From Acidovorax soli (lineage in GTDB: Bacteria > Pseudomonadota > Gammaproteobacteria > Burkholderiales > Burkholderiaceae_C), in the NCBI RefSeq assembly GCF_900107605.1, contig NZ_FNQJ01000018.1:1-64000 (forward strand): a stretch of 64,000 nucleotides of DNA, in the 5' to 3' direction. Below are positions 62,408 to 64,000 of the stretch, piece after piece. Each line of letters opens with the position of its first letter. Positions within the stretch are counted from its first letter, which is position 1. The translations under genes and the position numbers were made by a program. Under the pieces are notes generated by a model. It did no database searches. It was not told where the DNA came from and worked only from the letters and a program-made list of their open reading frames with translations.

Positions 62408-63328
62408 TTACTGACGTGACGGCATCGCACAAGCCCTGCTTCGGTCGATTTCAGGGTGCAAGGGGCTCGCCCCCAGCCACATGCCACTGCGCAGGCCCTC
62501 GGGCCGCTCGCGCGACCACACCTGCGCGCTGGCCTCCCAGGTTTCTTGCTGCACATTCAACCCGGCATACACGCCATAGCCCGGGCCCGCGCATATCTCG
62601 CCGCCCGCACACAGGCTTTCGCCGGCCTTGATCGCGCCCTGGGTGTGAATGCACTCGCCCGCCTTGATGCCCCAGCCCGCCTCCAGATGCGCCACGCCGG
62701 TGATGGCACCGCCCACCACGATGCCTTGCCCCACCCGCAGGCTCTCGGCACCGGTCAGGTGGCCGCCCACGCGCAGGCCCTTGCCGCACTCCACCAGGCC
62801 ATGCGCGAGGAGGTCCTGCCCCACAAACCCGCCGCCTTTGAGCTGCAATGCGCCGTGGCACACCACATCCCACCCCGCCCGCAGGTCGCCAGCACAGGTG
62901 ATGCTGCCCTCGGCCTCCACGCCCCAGTCGGCGCGCACATCGCCGCCGGCCTGCAGCGTGCCCTGGCTGATGATGCCACCCGCCACACGAATGTCTTCCC
63001 CCGCCACGATGGCGCGCCCCGCACGCAGCCCGCCGCCCGCGCGGATCGACCGCCCGGCCTGGATCACTGTGGCCACGTCGATGGAGCCGCGCACCTCCAC
63101 CGTGCCGGCAAACACAATGGCTTCGGCCTCCAGCGCATCCACCACCAGCACCGCACTGGTGGGGCCAAACTGCGCCAGCAGCCAGCAGGCATCCTCCACC
63201 CGCCCGGCGTTGACCAAGGTGTCCAGCGCTTCCTGGTAGCCCGTGCCATCTTCCACATGGCGGCTGAACCAGCGAAATCCGTCCGCACAAGGGCTTTTGG
63301 CCCGCAGAAACTTCTTGGTGAATTCCAT
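62408..63328 (-). CDS. Beta-helix repeat protein (polymer-forming/bactofilin-like) with N-terminal helical domain
   Basis: A 306-residue protein. The first about 70 residues are helical (EFTKKFLRAKSPCADGFRWF, ALDTLVNAGRVEDACWLLAQFG). From about 75 to 265 short repeats of the form G-x-I/L-x-A/V-G-x-x-I/V recur every about 6 residues (e.g. GDVRAD, GSITCAG, GIVVGG, GIKAGE), predicting a regular beta-solenoid with Ala/Gly/Cys-rich faces. It ends in a short Trp/Arg segment. No signal peptide is present. I do not know a function; shape resembles bactofilin cores but the helical domain does not. The start is ATG 63328 with GGAG 8 bases upstream; ATG 63334 is too close. Confidence 0.7.
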   Translation of the reverse strand: MEFTKKFLRAKSPCADGFRWFSRHVEDGTGYQEALDTLVNAGRVEDACWLLAQFGPTSAVLVVDALEAEAIVFAGTVEVRGSIDVATVIQAGRSIRAGGGLRAGRAIVAGEDIRVAGGIISQGTLQAGGDVRADWGVEAEGSITCAGDLRAGWDVVCHGALQLKGGGFVGQDLLAHGLVECGKGLRVGGHLTGAESLRVGQGIVVGGAITGVAHLEAGWGIKAGECIHTQGAIKAGESLCAGGEICAGPGYGVYAGLNVQQETWEASAQVWSRERPEGLRSGMWLGASPLHPEIDRSRACAMPSRQ

Positions 63329-63925
63329 GGCCATCACTCCGTGCGCCGCGTGGCGGCCGCAACGAAAACCGGGGCGCGCATGGCGCATAAGGCGCAGGCG
63401 GACGTGGGGCCGCCGGCAAGGTCTGAGGGGAACATGGACGCATCTCCTGAAGGAGCGGCCCGGCGTGCACGACAAAGCCACCGGCCGCCATCGCGCTGGG
63501 CGGGTGCCCGGCGATGGATGTTCTGCGCAGATGTAAGGGAAAGAAGGTTTATCGCCGGGCCAAGGAATGTGCGACCGGCTTGTAAGGCCAGATCTCACGC
63601 ACCACGGCGCCCCCGCCCACGCACAGGCAGCCGGGTAGCGGGCCGGTGTGGAAGAACGTGGGGGACTGGGAAGGCATGGGTGCGGATGGTATCAGTGCAG
63701 GGGTATCGCACTGGAATGGGTGGGTTTGCAGGGGTGCGAGCGGAGCGCCATGTGCTGCGATTGGCGGTTACGGCGTGACGGGAAGCAGCCAGGAGCAGGT
63801 CGTCAATGGATTCGACAATGGGTTTCCTGAACCGGCAGGATCCCATGCTTCAGCGGCCACGGATCTTTGATATTGACTCGGATGGCAAGAGATAAGATAA
63901 GGAAACCGAATAACGAGGACCAACG
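63329..63925. other. Non-coding interval
   Basis: About 600 bp with no supported gene. Short frames here lack ribosome sites and recognisable sequence. The right end contains the promoter of the terminal lipoprotein gene. The region upstream of the beta-helix gene is GC-rich with no clear promoter. Confidence 0.5.
63873..63901 (+). promoter_or_regulatory. Candidate sigma-70 promoter for the terminal lipoprotein gene
   Basis: TTGACT (63873-63878), a 17-base spacer, then GATAAG (63896-63901). Spacing is ideal; the -10 keeps four of six consensus bases. It is 24 bp before the ATG. Confidence 0.45.
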
Positions 63926-64000
63926 ATGAAACAGCTTTTAGGGATTTTGGCAGTGGTGATTACTTTGCTGAGCGGGTGTGCGGTGTACACGCCGAGCGGC
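63926..64000 (+). CDS. Lipoprotein, 5' fragment cut by the window end
   Basis: Twenty-five codons: MKQLLGILAVVITLLSGC, a complete lipoprotein signal peptide with lipobox LSGC, then AVYTPSG. CGAGGACC provides the ribosome site. The mature protein lies outside the window, so only 'outer- or inner-membrane lipoprotein' can be stated. Confidence 0.75.
   Translation, partial: MKQLLGILAVVITLLSGCAVYTPSG

Noticed and set aside
62456-63778. A 440-codon plus-strand frame opposite the beta-helix gene.
   Set aside because: Pro/Ala/His-rich shadow frame; the minus strand shows regular structural repeats and a ribosome site.

Overview
The window is high-GC bacterial chromosome with gene content, gene order and short dispersed repeats typical of Burkholderiales, most likely family Comamonadaceae (Acidovorax-like). 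This placement rests on recognised protein families and on several copies of an AGCTATCAAAT / AGCGCT-type intergenic repeat that I associate with that family from memory. It was not tested by a search. No rRNA, tRNA or CRISPR array was recognised.

Layout. (1) 0.2-7.6 kb, housekeeping: a CHASE-PAS-GGDEF-EAL c-di-GMP protein, dusA, a long-chain acyl-CoA ligase and a ferric-reductase-like flavohaem oxidoreductase. (2) 7.65-17.4 kb, propionyl-CoA to succinyl-CoA module: a divergent GntR/FCD regulator, then methylmalonyl-CoA mutase, meaB, pccB, an AT-richer orphan small ORF, pccA, a VOC protein that may be the epimerase, a small hydrophilic protein and biotin synthase, which would supply the cofactor for PccA. 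(3) 17.5-26.8 kb, sulfide / sulfane-sulfur unit: on the minus strand an RND adaptor, RND pump, sulfide:quinone oxidoreductase with all three catalytic cysteines, DUF2892, TolC-type outer-membrane factor, two rhodaneses, a second DUF2892 and an AhpD-like protein. A divergent ArsR repressor faces it across a near-perfect 18-bp palindrome.

(4) 26.9-48.6 kb, copper/silver resistance block: divergent CusRS-type two-component genes, then two plus-strand transcription units that carry matching CopR-type boxes upstream (29044 and 40699). Unit one holds a small secreted protein, CusC-like lipoprotein, multicopper oxidase, cupredoxin, CusF-like protein, a very Met-rich protein, two DUF2933 proteins, an isoprenylcysteine-methyltransferase-like protein, a CopZ-like protein with a Cys tail, a YHS-containing Cu-ATPase with an internally duplicated metal-binding domain, a DUF3141 PhaC-like protein and a two-helix membrane protein. 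Unit two holds a decayed DUF2789 copy, an MgtC/DUF4010 transporter, an intact DUF2789 gene and cusCBA. Immediately downstream lie a dif-like sequence (48857-48884) and a frameshifted gene resembling the VC1465-type Xer recombination activation factors. This suggests the copper block, or part of it, entered as a Xer/dif-targeting element.

(5) 49.1-64 kb, chromosomal backbone: an SDR oxidoreductase, a MarR-MATE pair with a divergent thioesterase-gloA operon, an OmpA-like protein, chaC, sodC, a molybdo-hydroxylase set (2Fe-2S subunit, molybdopterin subunit, MocA-like nucleotidyltransferase), pdxH, an AEC transporter, chrA, a PAS-GGDEF cyclase, a beta-helix repeat protein and the first 25 codons of a lipoprotein cut by the window end.
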